DNA of 64,000 nt from Volvox africanus (taxonomy: Eukaryota > Chlorophyta > Chlorophyceae > Chlamydomonadales > Volvocaceae), in NCBI GenBank assembly GCA_030268105.1, contig BSDZ01000025.1, positions 62,001 to 126,000 of the forward strand. Reading direction: 5' to 3'. The position numbers and the translations under genes were made by a program. Under the pieces are notes generated by a model. That model was not told where the DNA came from. It ran no database searches and saw only the letters and a list, made by a program, of their open reading frames with translations. Shown here piece by piece: positions 21,778 through 32,936 of the stretch. Each line of letters begins with the position of its first letter. Within the stretch, counting starts at the first letter, position 1.

Positions 21778-24700
21778 TTAGAGATTGCGTTAGCCTAACG
21801 CGAGCCTAACGCAAAGAAATAGAAAACTTGACAGAACGTCTGTTATAGTGCGTCGTTTTCAAGTTTGTTTAAATGAAAACAATATTTATAATGAGTATAA
21901 AAGTTCCCTGCAATTTTTATTACGTTTCGTGGTGCTCGAAAATCGGGGGCTTGCGTATGTTCTAACGCGAGCCTAACGCAAACCTAACGCACGCGATCGC
22001 AAACCTAACGCACGCGTTAACTTTACGCAAACAGCTTGCGTATATCTTGCGTACAGTGCGTTACCATACGCACGTAACGCACTGTAACGCAGTTTACGCA
22101 AAGTTTATGTAGATAGCGCATAATAATGTTCGGAGCACGGGTTCGCCGGATTTATTTAGTTTGCTTACTTGCTCGTATTGTGCAGTAGCATTGGAGACTT
22201 TGTGCATAAAATATCTTCAAAGTTAATTTAGGATAGCGCTATGAATACTAGTCGTTGTACAAGAGATTGCTCTGGTGAACGCTTGTTAACATCGCTAAAT
22301 CGCTACCATTATATGGATTTAGAACCTGTACATGTGGCTTACTTTGTAACATAAAACTCTTAAGTGCCACACATGTCTGTTCATGGCTACCTTTCTAGTT
22401 ATGGAAGGGTTTCTAATTATTGAGCAGCAAGCTGCCAGAGTTAGCAAGCGTGGGTAAGGATCGCGGAAAGTTGGCAACAGCAAACCTTACACAGTAGCCA
22501 GGCAACAATGTTGCCAGATGGAGACCCAAACAAAGTCACCAAGAGCCACAGTTACACATCGAGCAGGCCCCCAAAATTATATAGCCTTTTCCGGCAAGCA
22601 CCATAGCAGCTTTGCGTAGGTGTGAAAATTGACCATGAAAATTGACCATGTGTGAGACGTACTCTATGACCCCAATGCTTCCCAAATCCAGACATATTGC
22701 AAGGCAGATTAGTTCAATCGCTGCACGGGAATGAATACTTCAACGGATTCACGCCACAATTTTCAGCATGGTTATTATTTTGTCATCGCATAAAAAAACG
22801 TCATGCACATTTTAAGGGGAAGGCTTGGAACCAGGCTCAGAAGAACCTATCCATATATCCCTAAAACAGCCATCTGTTCAATTGGTATCCCCTGAAGTAA
22901 GCAGAATCAGTATACGAAAGGATCATGATCGTGGTGAGCCATCAAAGCGGAACAGGTCATATGAGCAGGCTGCCATCAACAAAGCCGTCCGCGACAACAT
23001 GCCGTACAACCTCGACAGCAGCCTGAAGAATCCACGGGTCCTCATTGCGAAGGATATTCAACGTGTGCCGCATCTGCAGCCCGTTTGGGATAAGTGCTTT
23101 GCTGCTGGCTTTGCACAAGTGGCTGACTTACAGCCAAGAGTTACGGTCGACTGCTTCAAGAAGAAATGGCAAAAGTACGTACATGTTTATTTTCCTACTG
23201 TTATGCTTCTAGTGATTATCTTGTTTGTGGTCATCATACATGCCATCCATATCATTAGCTTACTTTCAGTGGGGACAGACAACAATAGAATGAAGCATGC
23301 ACAGTATAAAAAGTAAGCAGTTTTATTCGGTGCATCCCATGTACTTTGTAGATACGCAACGGATTACAATGCCCAACATGCAAGGTACGAAAAGGTGAAG
23401 GCCACCCAAAAGGAGGAACTTGCCTGCAAGCCAGGTTTGTGAGCTCGTACTGCTACTTGTCATCCATATACTTTTTTACAACATATTTTGATGAGGTTGT
23501 TTGATAAAAAAAATCCTTTCAATGTATTTTGAAAAATGGAATATGGGGTAAACGCGGGCCAAAGATTTGTTTTACGACAAAGGACATGCCATGCCTCTTA
23601 CGCTATGTACGGGATTACGAAAACTTTCGACAATGATGTGTATCATGGCATCTGGCGTTGATGTTCGTCTTCACATTATTTTTATGTAGATGAGTTTGAG
23701 AAGAAGCCATGGAAGAAGCTGTGGAACAAGGAGTCTTGGGCAGCCTGGAGGAGCTTCAAGTACGCTCAGCCAGATAACCCAGATGCGGGTCCCAGTGAGT
23801 GCCGCATTGTGATGGAGGATTTGAATGTGACAGATCGGCAACAGGAGCTTATTAATGCACTTGTGCAGCGGAAGCAGATTGAAAGCAGTAAGACATCCTT
23901 TGCCGTACCAGCCACTCCAGTGCCAGTTGGAGCTGGTGGAACAGCTCAGCATACACCAGGCCTTGGTGCACTGGAGTTGCCAAAAGGCACTACGGTAAGA
24001 TGCGATGATGCATGTGTTCACTTTAATGATTGCTGCTGCTTCGCTACCATAATAGTACGTACTTCTTAGTATGTTTGCAGAAAGTACATCACAGTTCATG
24101 CATAACCTTTGTTTTTTATTTTAGCTAGTACAACAATAACAATGTTTTCATGCCTTTATTTCCTTGTTTACAAAATGCTTAATTGCTACCAAACCGCAGA
24201 AAAGTGGCCGAAATGACGAGCCGCCAGGAACTCAGGATGGGCGCACTAGCAAACGCCAAAAGTAGCCCGCACATGGTGAAGATGCATTGATAATGGTGCT
24301 GGCTACCAATGCAGCTCGCATACATCAGAAGGAGGAGATCCAGGCCGCTCGACGCCGACAGGTTAGTCCAAATAATAGTGGTAAAGAGAGTGGTTGATGG
24401 GGTGTGCAAATTTCCAGGTGCGCTTAGCAAGGTTATTGCAGGATGGGTGATGTACATTATGGATTGCATGTACAGGGATGTACAGGTCATTAATGTCCTT
24501 TAACCTGTTTTCTCCTTTTTGTCTTTTATGTAATTGTTCCTATTTTCCTCAAACATACTTCCTTTTCATGTAGGCAAAGAGTCCACAGCCCTCTAAGGCA
24601 AGGAACTCCAGCAGGAATGCTACGAACTCAAGCAAGGCGGCAGCGAAAAAGGTACAGCCCATTAATGAATATTCATCCTGTCTTCCCGTTTTAGTAAGTT

Positions 24701-26357
24701 GTAATTTTATGTTTCGTTCTATTCTTTTAATTTGCTGCGTGCTTTGTGGTTTGATGTGGTATACGTTGATTTGTTTTTCTCTTTTTAAATAGAAAATATA
24801 AGCTTATAATTTCTAAAATCCTATATGTATGTTAACGGTGGCCCTTGAAGGTAACAAACGACGGCGATGTGCGGCCATCCACGAAAGTGAGACGGACAAG
24901 CACGGGCATCAAAAGAAAGGTACAATATATTGAGGCCCGACATTAATTACTTTTTAATTATATTTGCTATCACTACCTAGTCCCTTCACGTATTTTGGAC
25001 CAGCAGGTGCCGGTGGAAGACAAGTCTACGGACGGTGACGACAATAATGACAGTTACGACCACCGGCGAAAGAAGGTAAATTTCCTGAGTTCAGCTTGTT
25101 GTCTTAATTTCCTGCTTGTATGAATGTAATATTCTAATATGTGTTGTTTCGACTGATAAAGGTCAAGAGTGCTTCGGAAGATGTGCGATGTACACGGGCA
25201 CGACGTCAACGTGGGAGCTCAGGGAGTAAGAAGAAACAGGTAACAAAGTGTCCACATACATAGTACCTAGAAGCACTGCCCATCCTAGACATGATTAAAA
25301 ATCTCGTAACCAAAAATGATTGCTGGGTCGTGTCGGCTTAATTTACCTTTATATATATGCATGTAAATAAGTATAATTTTCCTTTTGGTGAGCAAGGACG
25401 AGAGGAGTGAGGACGAGCAGGATGATGCCACCAGTGCGCGAGAGGACGACAACAACGACGATAGTGAAATAGAAGACTATTAGATAGAACTAACATCTAT
25501 CATGTTTGTTTCTAAGCTTATGTTAGAGCGGGCTGCTAAATGTGCGGTGGCAGATGAAGTTAGGATGTATGTACCTTATGATGATTGAAATGATTGGTGC
25601 ATGGTACAAATGATTATTTAACTCATAAACAAAATTTGATTGGCAGGATTGGATGTGTAGAAATTTGATTGTTTCGTTGAATTAATGGGTAGTCACTCAC
25701 CAATGGCTGCTTACCTGGATGCTTTCCGAATAATGAGCTGTAAATTATTGCCTGAAATATCTTCATCTATCAAAACTGAAATCCTATTGATATTCTTCAT
25801 AACAGCTACGTACATTATGACAGGATGGTTTCCGTACACACAAAAATAATTCTGCAGCGGGTGGGCAAAACAGCAAACAATAACAAGAACGATAACTGAA
25901 ACAGTAAAGAAATAACCAGAACGACCAAAAGTAGTTGCAGTGAGCAGGAATGCGAGGCTGCCTCGTACGCAAAGCTAAAGTGGTGCGAATGTTGCTATCG
26001 CACGCGTAAGACCTTGCGAAAGCGTGCGAATATGTTAGTTACATGCGTATAAAACTTTTACGCAACCCACAACTGCTAGCTGTGTATGCATTATTCGCAG
26101 CATACGTAAGCATGCGTTAATGCGCGTTAGGCGTGCGTATATTGTGTGTTAGAGAACTTTAAGTGCGTTAACTTCCATGCACGCTATGTATTTTTGCTTG
26201 CGTATGGGTCTCTAACGCTTGCGTTGCGTTAGGCCTAACGCACACCTTAGAATCTATGTGGGTGCGTTTGACATTGCGTAAGTTCGCGTTAGGTTGCGTT
26301 AAAACCCTCACAACGCGAGCCTAACACGAGCTAACGCACGAATTCCTTGTTATAGTG
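21778..26357 (+). mobile_element. CACTA-like (EnSpm-type) element, left copy, 5'-truncated
   Basis: The right end is intact: CTTGTTATAGTG at 26346-26357, the inverse of CACTATAACAAG, which is also the outer terminus of the inverted copy at 37206. CACTA termini define the EnSpm/CACTA superfamily. Both ends carry subterminal regions packed with GCGTTAG/CTAACGC units in both orientations (about 21778-22090 and 25960-26340), the arrangement that binds the element's own protein in plant CACTA elements. The left terminus (about 83 bp) is lost at the junction with the palindrome. Inside is one multi-exon gene and no recognisable transposase, so this is presumably a non-autonomous element. Target-site duplication cannot be tested because one end is gone. 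Kolobok, Harbinger or an undescribed superfamily remain possible. Confidence 0.7.
22816..25483 (+). CDS. CACTA-borne protein of unknown function (left copy), in-frame UAG in exon 4
   Basis: Nine exons join in phase: 22816-23174, 23352-23434, 23690-23994, 24200-24361, 24574-24651, 24851-24919, 25007-25075, 25162-25239, 25397-25483. Exon 1 opens after an in-frame TAA at 22813 and has no early ATG, so a start exon is missing. The N-terminal half has NKAVRDNMPYNLD, a Trp/Lys-rich stretch (KKPWKKLWNKESWAAW) and an acidic-basic region. Exons 5-8 are all phase 0 and 23 or 26 codons long; each ends in Lys/Arg/Gln clusters. The last exon is strongly acidic (DDNNDDSEIEDY). Exon 4 contains TAG at 24263-24265 with open frame on both sides, present in both copies. 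It may be an accessory DNA-binding protein comparable in role to plant TNPA, judged only from location and charge. It could equally be captured host sequence. Confidence 0.55.
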
Positions 26358-26364
26358 TACTGTT

Positions 26365-26555
26365 GAATGGATTCCGCCATAGTAATTCGGCTCAGTACGA
26401 GAGGAACCGCCAAGTCAGATACTTGGTAATGCCCTTGCTTGAGAAGACAATTGGGTGCAGCCATCATCTGTAGTCTAATAACTGAACGCCTCTTCTTAAA
26501 TCAGAAGACATGCTAAGTGCGGAGTCATTTTCCCAATGATGTCACCCAGCTGATA
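26365..26555 (+). rRNA. Fragment of large-subunit (28S-type) rRNA gene, 3' region
   Basis: It contains the nearly universal sarcin-ricin loop AGTACGAGAGGA (26394-26405) preceded by ATAGTAATTCGGCTC, and CTGAACGCCTCT at 26482-26493, the conserved motif near the 3' end of eukaryotic LSU rRNA. Order, orientation and roughly 90-bp spacing are right. The sequence between them is more diverged from typical plant or green-algal 28S than I would expect, and a short insertion appears after the CGCCTCT motif. Only about 190 bp is present. It begins within a few bases of the CACTA terminus at 26357 and ends before TAACGC-rich sequence. Best read as an rRNA pseudogene fragment or an rRNA-derived repeat. 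Confidence 0.8.
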
Positions 26556-26565
26556 AGGATACATA

Positions 26566-26760
26566 CGCGTTAGGGACCCCTAACGCAAGCCTAACGCAAG
26601 CTTAACACTAACTAACGCGAGCTAAGGCAAAGCCTAACACAAATCAAACGCATTGCGTTATTGTTTGTGTATCGCTAACACAATCCTAACGCACTTAACG
26701 CAATCGCAAATAAACCTTTTTGGGAGGGAACGAAAATGTTTGCGTTTGCTTTGCGTTAGC
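26566..26760. mobile_element. TAACGC-rich CACTA-type subterminal sequence, unrelated copy
   Basis: About 195 bp dense in CTAACGC and TTAACGC units but not part of the long inverted repeat. It ends where the right CACTA copy's homologous sequence begins (26761). It looks like the subterminal region of a related, different element, or rearranged material left by a break repair. Confidence 0.5.
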
Positions 26761-27102
26761 TAACGCAACCTAACGCGAACTTACGCAATGTCAAACGCAC
26801 CCACATAGATTCTAAGGTGTGCGTTAGGCCTAACGCAACGCTTGCGTTGCGTTAGAGACCCATACGCAAGCAAAAATACATAGCGTGCATGGAAGTTAAC
26901 GCACTTAAAGTTCTCTAACACACAATATACGCACGCCTAACGCGCATTAACGCATGCTTACGTATGCTGCGAATAATGCATACACAGCTAGCAGTTGTGG
27001 GTTGCGTAAAAGTTTTATACGCATGTAACTAACATATTCGCACGCTTTCGCAAGGTCTTACGCGTGCGATAGCAACATTCGCACCACTTTAGCTTTGCGT
27101 AC

Positions 27103-27926
27103 TGTTGTACCTCTCGTTCGCGTTTGCTCATAAGTATCTGCACGTCTGAAGACTATCGACACCGATGCGCGAGCACTTGCAAGTACAGCAAGGCAAGCGA
27201 GAGCAAACAGAGACAGCGGAAGACTTCAAGACGAAGAGAGATATAACTTACAGTTTTACGGATCAGAACGATGCAATGGACGAAATCGCCGTCAGCGCCG
27301 GAAGCAAGCAATCATCACGCGGCGGTGATTAGCGAAGTTCAGGCTTAGCTCGGGCTAAGTAGAATAGTGTATAGAAATAGTAATTTAGAACACACGAGTG
27401 TTCTCCGGTATCGGATGTCTTGTCTAGCTTAGCCGTCCTCGCATCTGTTATACTCGCAGCATCGCAGTGCCGTACGATTCACATTAGGAGGCCGATCCTA
27501 GATGTGACAACCCTACTGCGTATGGGCGATGTCTACTCGTAACAACGTATAAGCCTTTCCGGCATTCGCATGATGCAAGGGTCCGGATAACGATATCCGG
27601 TTGCAGGGCATGTATCGCGACGAGTGCGGCGCTCTCAACGTGTGCTTAGATGAAGTAATATTATATCAGATAATATTACTTATCGTTTTGTAGCACGAGC
27701 ATAATGTGCACTTCAATGCTTCGGTTATTCATGCATGCTAGGCGGATTTGCCATGATGCGATGTCGCGATGGGTAATGACAACATGCCAGATGCATATAT
27801 AAATGTATGCGAATACATTTATATCATGCAGATTCATTCATATGTAATGCGTTCATCACAAAAGCACTTCGCCTCGTAGGATCGCGTCGACCTACGCGTC
27901 GGCGGGAAATGAACCGTAGCACAACA
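27103..27926 (-). repeat. 3' LTR of chromovirus 1
   Basis: The 824-bp segment begins (element orientation) with TGTTGTGC and ends with GTACAACA, the same TGTTGT...ACAACA borders as the other chromovirus in this window. It directly follows the polypurine tract. Only one copy exists in the window, so the inner boundary rests on the terminal motif and the tract. An AT-rich, partly self-complementary stretch near 27650-27690 and 27800-27830 may belong to the U3 promoter region. Confidence 0.8.
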
Positions 27927-27930
27927 ATTA

Positions 27931-27940
27931 TCCCCCCTCC
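27931..27940 (-). promoter_or_regulatory. Polypurine tract of chromovirus 1
   Basis: GGAGGGGGGA in element orientation, followed by TAAT and then the LTR start TGTTGT. It primes plus-strand DNA synthesis in LTR retrotransposons. The other element has AGAGGGGGAATAAT in the equivalent place. Confidence 0.8.
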
Positions 27941-27985
27941 CGTATGCAGCGTCCTCGCTGCATCATACAGCATCGACTGCAGGGG

Positions 27986-30900
27986 TCATTGGGCTTGCGT
28001 GGCACGTTTGCGGGCTTCTTCGAGCAGGGGTTTCATGTCCTGTGAGAAGTTGCGTGCTGGTTCCCATGAGTTGTGCTCGTCGGTATACCCTGTCCACTTA
28101 ACCAAGTACTCGTGTACTGTTCGCTTACGTCGGTGTCGGCCCACACGACGCGCGCGATAATCTAACACCCGCTCCACATCGTAAAACTTCTGTTTACCAG
28201 CGATCCAGGTCTCGGGAACTGGTTCGATCGCTGTGGGGGCGTTAGCAGGCTCAGGGACGGGTTCCGTACCACGATACGGACGAACAAGCGATACGTGAAA
28301 CGTGGGGTGAATGGTCATATCAGTGGGCAATGCAAGCTCCACAGCCACATTCCCAACCATGCGCACGACAGGATACGGACCAATCCAGCGGGGTAAGAGT
28401 TTTCGGGATCCGTCGGCCAAGGAACGCAAGTTCTTGGTGCTTAGCAACACGAGTTGCCCTTCCGAAAACGTCACATCCTGCTTGGATTTGTTGTAGTATT
28501 CCGTCGTTCGTTGCTGCGCCGCGTCCAAACACGACTTCGCGTCTGTGATTCGGGACATAAAAGACTTGGCAAAAAGTTTAGCAGCAGGCACGTTCACTTC
28601 CAACTCACGCCACACGGGTAGCGCGGGATGAAATCCATAGTTAAGAAAGAACGGACTTTTGCCTGTAGAGCGGTTAACAGCATTGTTAAGCGCGAATTCT
28701 GCCGCAGTCAAATACGTATCCCAAACGAGTGGTGTGCGACCAGCATAATTGCGCAACATATCACCCAACGTGCGGTTTGTGCGTTCGGTTTGACCATCAG
28801 TCTGCGGGTGGTACGCTGTGCTCAGGTTGACACGCATGCCAACTAGCTTGCAGAGCGCTTCCCAAAACTTAGACGTGAACTGTCCTCCGCGGTCCGAGAT
28901 CACATTTTTGGGAACCCCGTGTAACCGAACCACATTGTCGAAAAACAAACGTGCGGTTTGCTCAGCCGTGCAGGATGATGTGCATGGTGCTAGGTGAACC
29001 ATCTTAGTCAGACGATCGACCATTACGAACACCGCATCGTATCCCCCCTCAGTTTTGGGCAGCGCGACTACGAAGTCCATGGAAACACTTTCCCAAGGCG
29101 CATCCGGGACAGGCAACGGTTGCAACAACCCATGGCCCTTACCGGACAAAGCCTTATTGCGCTGGCACAGACTGCATGTCTGGACGAAGTTCGCCGCATC
29201 TTTAGCCAAACGAGGCCACCAAAAGGAACGTTGCACCAAGTCGATCAATCGCTTGCTACCAGGGTGTCCTGCTAACGGGTCCTCGTGGAACCGCGCAAGG
29301 ATGTCGTAGCGTAGCGCGTCGTCGTTCGGAACGATGATTTGCGTAGCTGCACCCTCCGTCCGTAGCCAAAGGCCATTCTGCTTGCGAAGGTTTTCTACAT
29401 TAGCCGGGTCCGCGAACCAGGCGTCTGCGTTGTAGGCAACCTTCAACCGCTCCGCGAGGTCCGTCGCGATCGGTACCTCCTCGCTACGCGGCCGCACGAC
29501 GGGCGCTGCCAAAATCGCAGCGTGTAGCGACGGATGTTGACTGAGAGCATCGGCAATATTCAATTTACCAGAAATATACTCCCAGGTGCAGTTGAACCTA
29601 GCTAGATATTCCATCCACCTAGCTTGACGGCGGTTCAACGTCGGAACGCTTTGCAAAAACGTTAGGGGCTTGTGGTCAGTCTTTAAAGTAAACGGGCGTC
29701 CCTCGAGGTAACAGCGCCATTCCTTTAAAGCATGCAGCACGGCCAGAAGCTCCTGTTCCCCGGTGGTGTAGCGAATCTCCGCACCAGAAAACTTCTTACT
29801 CGTGAAGGCGATCGGTCGCCCTTCCTGTAACAATACAGCGCCGCTTCCAAACATTGAGGCATCAGACACTACCTCAACACGAAATGGCAACGAGTAATCA
29901 GGGAATGCAAGGGTGACATCTTCGGCAACGATTCGTTTGAGCTCTTCGAATGCCCGCTGGCATTGCGACGTCCACGACTCGAGCGAAACGAAAACGCCTT
30001 TGCGAGTTAAGTTAGTAAGCGGGGCCGCAATGATGGAATATTTTTCAATGAACTTTCGGAAATAATTGGTCAAGCCAAGGAACTTACGCAGCTCCGTGAG
30101 GTTCTGAGGCGCGGGCCAATCGCGAACCACGGCGACCTTCCGCGGGTCCATCTTCACACCGGTGGCCGACACAATGTGACCCAAATATTCCACCTGAGGC
30201 TGCGCCCAAAAACATTTGGCGCGTTTAGCAAACAATTGCTCCCGCCTCATAACGTCGAGCACGAGCCGAAGATGCTCCAAGTGCTCCTCGCGCGTCTTAG
30301 AATATACCAAGATGTCATCCAGGTAGCAAACAACGAACCTGTCGATAAACGGCCTAAACATTCGGTCCATAACCGCCTGAAACGTCGCAGGGGCATTAGT
30401 CAAACCAAACGATAGGACCGTATACTCAAAGTGACCGAAGGGCGTCCGAAAAGCGGTTTTCGGGATATCAGAGGCAGCGATGCGAATCTGATTGTAGCCC
30501 TGTTGTAAGTCAATTGAGGAAAAATAAGCCGAGCCCTTCAGCTTATCCAACAGGTCGTCAACGCGTGGCAAAGGGTAGCGATTTTTCACCGTATTCGCAT
30601 TTAACCCCCGGTAATCGATGCACATGCGCAAGGTCCCATCCTTCTTACCGACAAACAAAATCGGTGCAGAATACGGGGATGTGCTGGGGCGTATCATACC
30701 CTTCGCGAGCAAATCCGTAACCTGGCGCTTTACCTCGTCCAGCTCCAATGGACTCAACCTGTACATTGGCCGGGCCGTAGGCTGCGCTCCAGGCATGAGA
30801 GGGATTGTGTGATCAACAGGACGCATAGGTGGTAGGCCAGGGATATCTTTAAAGACGTCCTCATACTGCGACAGTAGGGCCTCAACCTCAGGATCCGCAG

Positions 30901-32047
30901 AAATCTGCGCGGTGGTGACACAACAGCTCACCCGTGGCCTTAAAAGCAGTCCGTGGGCACCCTTCCGTAACAAACGGACGGCCTCCTTACGCCCGACTAG
31001 CTCTGGTTCGATTCGCGTGGCCATTGCGGTCACAGCGAAATTAACCATAGGCACCGCCTCAGTTTCGCCCTCCTTTGGTGTGACATATTCGAACGACAGG
31101 AAAGGTACCTTAATCGACAGAGTACCCTTGCACATATGCAGGGTTGCGGTCTCCATGTCGATGCGCGCGCGGTACTGTCGTAATGTCGACGACCCCATTA
31201 TGTACGGTGCAGTCTCTGCTAAGCCCTGCAGCACGTACGGCCGGGTCACAACACGCAAAGGGCCTAACGATAGGCTAAGGGTAATCCTGCCCACGATGGG
31301 ATGCTTACCCCCGTCAGCAAGGGTAACCTGTGGACAATCAGACGACTCTGGGGACAACCCCAGCGCATTCACCTCTGCGACAGAGATGAAGTCGTCGCTG
31401 GCACCGGTGTCAACAAGTGCCTTCAGAGTACGGCCATTCAAACCGATCTGAACCACAGGGACACGGTTATCTACGAGCGCATGCCCAGCAGACAACATCA
31501 GTGCACTTAAGGCGGGTCCGTAACCAACGGCACCCCCATCAGGAGCTTCGTACCAAACGTCAACCGAGTAGGATAGGTGTGGCCACGGAGCCAGCGTACC
31601 CTCCCGATCCACACCATTAAACAAAACGGTGCCCGGCTCGAACCGGTGGACATGCCGCATACCCCTTAACGATGCCTCTGCCTTGCGCCGACAGAAAGCG
31701 GGGAGTAAAACACATGCGGCCGTGTCTGGATATTGACGCCTACACCTCCTGTATATGGCCAACTGTTCCGACATCTCACGCAGAGACGAGGGGATGAACA
31801 AAACCACGTGGTTAGACAGATCGATAGACGACAGGGGACGGCGAGGTGTAAACAAATTACACAACGGGTCGAAGCAGAGAAGTCCCGTGCGTCCGTCAAG
31901 CGTGATGCGTCGCACAATGACTCGCTCGATGTGTCCAAGTACACAAGGCAACAATGCCTTAACGGCTGGCCATAAGGATGACCACCGACCACGCGTTAGT
32001 TCAGAAATCCCAGGTGGTGCCCCCTCCGCAGGAACCCGGGCAAGCCC
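27986..32047 (-). CDS. Pol polyprotein of chromovirus 1 (PR-RT-RNaseH-INT-chromodomain), intact
   Basis: The frame is open from the codon after the gag UAG down to a TGA at 27986, over 1350 codons. Domains in order: aspartic protease with DTGAS (31397-31411); reverse transcriptase with YLDD (30313-30324); RNase H ([20 protein letters not shown]); integrase with a zinc-binding region ([26 protein letters not shown]), the catalytic core ([27 protein letters not shown]) and [11 protein letters not shown]; and a C-terminal chromodomain ([20 protein letters not shown]) that in chromoviruses guides integration towards marked chromatin. There is no internal stop or frameshift, so the element was active recently. 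No separate AUG lies close to the start; expression is probably as a Gag-Pol fusion by UAG readthrough. Confidence 0.95.
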   Translation of the reverse strand, partial: GLARVPAEGAPPGISELTRGRWSSLWPAVKALLPCVLGHIERVIVRRITLDGRTGLLCFDPLCNLFTPRRPLSSIDLSNHVVLFIPSSLREMSEQLAIYRRCRRQYPDTAACVLLPAFCRRKAEASLRGMRHVHRFEPGTVLFNGVDREGTLAPWPHLSYSVDVWYEAPDGGAVGYGPALSALMLSAGHALVDNRVPVVQIGLNGRTLKALVDTGASDDFISVAEVNALGLSPESSDCPQVTLADGGKHPIVGRITLSLSLGPLRVVTRPYVLQGLAETAPYIMGSSTLRQYRARIDMETATLHMCKGTLSIKVPFLSFEYVTPKEGETEAVPMVNFAVTAMATRIEPELVGRKEAVRLLRKGAHGLLLRPRVSCCVTTAQISADPEVEALLSQYEDVFKDIPGLPPMRPVDHTIPLMPGAQPTARPMYRLSPLELDEVKRQVTDLLAKGMIRPSTSPYSAPILFVGKKDGTLRMCIDYRGLNANTVKNRYPLPRVDDLLDKLKGSAYFSSIDLQQGYNQIRIAASDIPKTAFRTPFGHFEYTVLSFGLTNAPATFQAVMDRMFRPFIDRFVVCYLDDILVYSKTREEHLEHLRLVLDVMRREQLFAKRAKCFWAQPQVEYLGHIVSATGVKMDPRKVAVVRDWPAPQNLTELRKFLGLTNYFRKFIEKYSIIAAPLTNLTRKGVFVSLESWTSQCQRAFEELKRIVAEDVTLAFPDYSLPFRVEVVSDASMFGSGAVLLQEGRPIAFTSKKFSGAEIRYTTGEQELLAVLHALKEWRCYLEGRPFTLKTDHKPLTFLQSVPTLNRRQARWMEYLARFNCTWEYISGKLNIADALSQHPSLHAAILAAPVVRPRSEEVPIATDLAERLKVAYNADAWFADPANVENLRKQNGLWLRTEGAATQIIVPNDDALRYDILARFHEDPLAGHPGSKRLIDLVQRSFWWPRLAKDAANFVQTCSLCQRNKALSGKGHGLLQPLPVPDAPWESVSMDFVVALPKTEGGYDAVFVMVDRLTKMVHLAPCTSSCTAEQTARLFFDNVVRLHGVPKNVISDRGGQFTSKFWEALCKLVGMRVNLSTAYHPQTDGQTERTNRTLGDMLRNYAGRTPLVWDTYLTAAEFALNNAVNRSTGKSPFFLNYGFHPALPVWRELEVNVPAAKLFAKSFMSRITDAKSCLDAAQQRTTEYYNKSKQDVTFSEGQLVLLSTKNLRSLADGSRKLLPRWIGPYPVVRMVGNVAVELALPTDMTIHPTFHVSLVRPYRGTEPVPEPANAPTAIEPVPETWIAGKQKFYDVERVLDYRARRVGRHRRKRTVHEYLVKWTGYTDEHNSWEPARNFSQDMKPLLEEARKRATQAQ

Positions 32048-32884
32048 CTATTTCGGCTGAGGTACAAACGGCGGCATTAGAGGGCAACCCTTCGTGGAAT
32101 GATTCTCCGCACACCGTAGACAAACATTGGCCAATTTCCGACGCTCGAATTCGGAACGATTGCAATTCCATTTTGGCATAAATGTGTCGTCCGTACGAGT
32201 ACGCTTCGCGTTGGGGTCGGAACGCTGTGCGGCTGCCGACGACGGCGCACCACCACGCTTCCTGTTCCTAGCTGGGTCCGAGCTCGGACCTGCTCCTACT
32301 GTACCACGGACACCCGAGCTAGCGCCCCCGCGCGCCTTGCGTTGCCCGTTGCTGCGTCGCGTCGCGGCAGTAGGCGTGGGGCGGGTCGCGCCGAGGTCCT
32401 GGTCGAGAGCCACAGCTTCCCCAAGCGGATCCTGCACTTGCACGGCATTTACACGAGGGGCAGACTTGACTTCTTCCTCGCCGGCAAGAAGTCGAATCTC
32501 CGCGCCCTTAGCAAAAGCGACCAACGCGTCATACGACTTGATCTGCGCTCCAACCAAGTCAGTGGCACACCATTTAGCCAAAAGTTTCGTTAGGCCTCGC
32601 CTAAACCAAAAGACACGCTCGGATTCGGTGAGGTCAGCAATGGGAGTCACAAGTGCTTCGAAGCGTGACTGGTACGCAGGTACATTTTCATCCCGACGCA
32701 TGTGGTAGCTACCGGCTGCCAAAGCGTTACGAGCTTCCACATCGCGTGCTTGAACCTCAGTAGCGAATCGTGCGAGCAAAGCGGCGACCAACTCGTCAAA
32801 AGTATAGCTGCCCCGGGCGTTGGTCCAATTGCGATACCAGTCCTTCGCTGCGCCCTCGAGGGTGTTACCAACGAAGAGACACCC
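32048..32884 (-). pseudogene. Gag of chromovirus 1, N-terminus missing
   Basis: About 279 codons of the capsid-nucleocapsid protein. The homology to the second element's Gag runs through FEGAA/LEGAAKDWY, YQSRFEALVTPIADL and SERVFWFRRGL. It ends with a CCHC zinc knuckle (CLRCAENHSTKGC), a Lys/Arg-rich region before it and a UAG stop (32050-32048). The frame is cut at 32884 where CACTA sequence begins, so the N-terminal capsid part and start codon are lost. Gag and pol share one reading frame. Confidence 0.9.
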
Positions 32885-32936
32885 CAAGGTCTTACGCGTG
32901 CGATAGCAACATTCGCACCACTTTAGCTTTGCGTAC
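32885..32936. repeat. 52-bp direct repeat at chromovirus 1 truncation point
   Basis: Identical to 27051-27102, the CACTA sequence just outside the 3' LTR. It starts exactly at the end of the truncated gag and continues into intact CACTA sequence. It is too long for a Ty3 target-site duplication (normally about 5 bp) and fits repair synthesis or template switching after loss of the element's 5' end. Confidence 0.85.

Larger units (their letters stand above)
25965..27102. repeat. Inverted repeat of CACTA 3' subterminal regions
   Basis: 25965-26301 and 26761-27102 are reverse complements apart from about 5 bp of indel. They are the 3' subterminal regions of the left and right CACTA copies facing each other. 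Dense GCGTTAG-type motifs fill both. The right-hand copy lacks the final ~52 bp and its CACTA terminus; related but different TAACGC-rich sequence (26566-26760) replaces it. Confidence 0.85.
27103..32884 (-). mobile_element. Ty3/gypsy chromovirus 1, 5'-truncated, pol intact
   Basis: Minus-strand LTR retrotransposon. The 3' LTR (27103-27926), polypurine tract, complete pol and C-terminal part of gag are present; the 5' LTR, primer-binding site and gag N-terminus are absent. It sits inside the right CACTA copy: the base before the LTR ends the host sequence CGTAC. On the truncated side the host resumes with a 52-bp direct repeat of the sequence preceding the LTR (32885-32936 equals 27051-27102), not a 5-bp target duplication. 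No env-like frame is present. With one LTR it cannot be dated by LTR divergence. Confidence 0.9.

Noticed and set aside
27986..32047. Possible endogenous retrovirus with envelope gene
   Set aside because: No open frame exists between the chromodomain end and the LTR; the layout is a plain chromovirus retrotransposon.
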